Assembly: GCA_003118195.1 (NCBI GenBank)
Contig: BEXV01000037.1
Location: 68,457 to 132,456, forward strand
Direction of reading: 5' to 3'
DNA from: Hemicentrotus pulcherrimus
Taxonomy: Eukaryota > Echinodermata > Echinoidea > Camarodonta > Strongylocentrotidae
DNA: 64,000 bases
Both the position numbers and the translations under genes were made by a program. Below the pieces are notes generated by a model that saw only the letters and a list, made by a program, of their open reading frames with translations, was not told where the DNA came from and did not search any database. This document shows, in pieces, positions 63,464 to 64,000 of the stretch; positions within the stretch are counted from its first letter, which is position 1, and each line of letters begins with the position of its first letter.

Positions 63464-64000
63464 ATGGCACAATCACGATGAATTAGAACAAATACCTAAG
63501 TTCTTCTGATTCATCCTGACTCATTAATATTCATTAGTCCGCCATAGGACAATAACTTTTTTATAAATGTAATGCTTCCTGGGAGAAATTTCAATTATTT
63601 AAAGATATATTTAAAAATATCCTGATCACGTCACAATCAAACGGAGAAATCGAGAAAAAAGAAAATATGTGACAAATTTAGAAGTAGTACTTTCCCATAA
63701 ATCATTATTGACCAAGATTGTCCAACAACAACAACAACAATCTTTTTAACATATGAATGGTAGTGACAGACGTAACGAGGTGAAGGGAAAGTGGGAGAAA
63801 TAAATATAAATACAAGAAACAAGTATCTATTGATCCGTGTTTGGTAAAATAAAGAGAACCATGTACATTATAGACCAGCTATTCATACATTTAAACGGAA
63901 ACAGAGAAACTCAAATAGTGGAAAAAGGATTGTAATGTATTTGGAAATGAGTCGGAAGAAACAGGGACATAGGGTGAAACGGGATAAGAAAGAAGACAGA
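63464..64000. other. No gene recognised
   Basis: AT-rich; short CAA run at 63725-63740. Confidence 0.5.

Overview
The window is eukaryotic genomic DNA, AT-rich and almost entirely non-coding, with GT-AG introns, abundant GA/GT/TAC simple repeats, fold-back elements and four assembly gaps. The one recognisable gene is a class C GPCR, a group II (mGluR2/3-type) metabotropic glutamate receptor. Its protein is strongly animal-like but not vertebrate-like in its cytoplasmic tail. Gene spacing, base composition and repeat style fit a marine invertebrate deuterostome, with a sea urchin or another echinoderm as my best guess. The phylum is inference; the receptor family is not.

Layout: 1-35 kb is intergenic or far-upstream sequence. 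It holds a dispersed repeat (2.75-3.0 kb), a 628-bp fold-back element with 22-bp terminal inverted repeats (5.6-6.3 kb), a near-perfect 72-bp inverted repeat beside a 440-bp TAC-type microsatellite (7.3-8.2 kb), a decayed LINE reverse-transcriptase fragment (16.6-16.8 kb), and a CpG-dense block with an NRF1-like site (17.8-18.1 kb) that could be a promoter. No protein gene could be supported there.

35.3-59.1 kb is the receptor gene on the + strand. Exon 1 (35334-36681) encodes the signal peptide and most of the Venus-flytrap domain. Exon 2 (36900-37972) encodes the end of that domain, the nine-cysteine domain and TM1-6. A 19-kb intron follows, then exon 3 (56995-57196) with TM7 and the proximal tail, and exon 4 (58974-59077) with the distal tail and stop. 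Splice phases (1, 0, 1) join cleanly to 908 codons. One codon is broken: TAA at 36012-36014 stands exactly where the family has its glutamate-contacting tyrosine (Tyr216 of mGluR2). Everything on both sides is conserved and in frame, so this is a sequencing error, a segregating nonsense allele or a very recent loss.

The 19-kb intron is a landing ground for repeats: a pair of related ~400-bp MITE-like elements in opposite orientation (41.4-42.9 kb), a mosaic with seven copies of a ~25-bp motif in both orientations (44.4-45.1 kb), GA-rich microsatellites and an assembly gap. Downstream of the gene lie a putative 3' UTR with AATAAA signals, a 159-bp MITE (62.1-62.2 kb) and a degenerate tRNA-like sequence (63.4 kb). 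I saw no CRISPR array, operon, rRNA or intact mobile-element coding region, and no convincing undescribed biological system. The most unusual items are the stop codon at the ligand-binding tyrosine and the fold-back structures.
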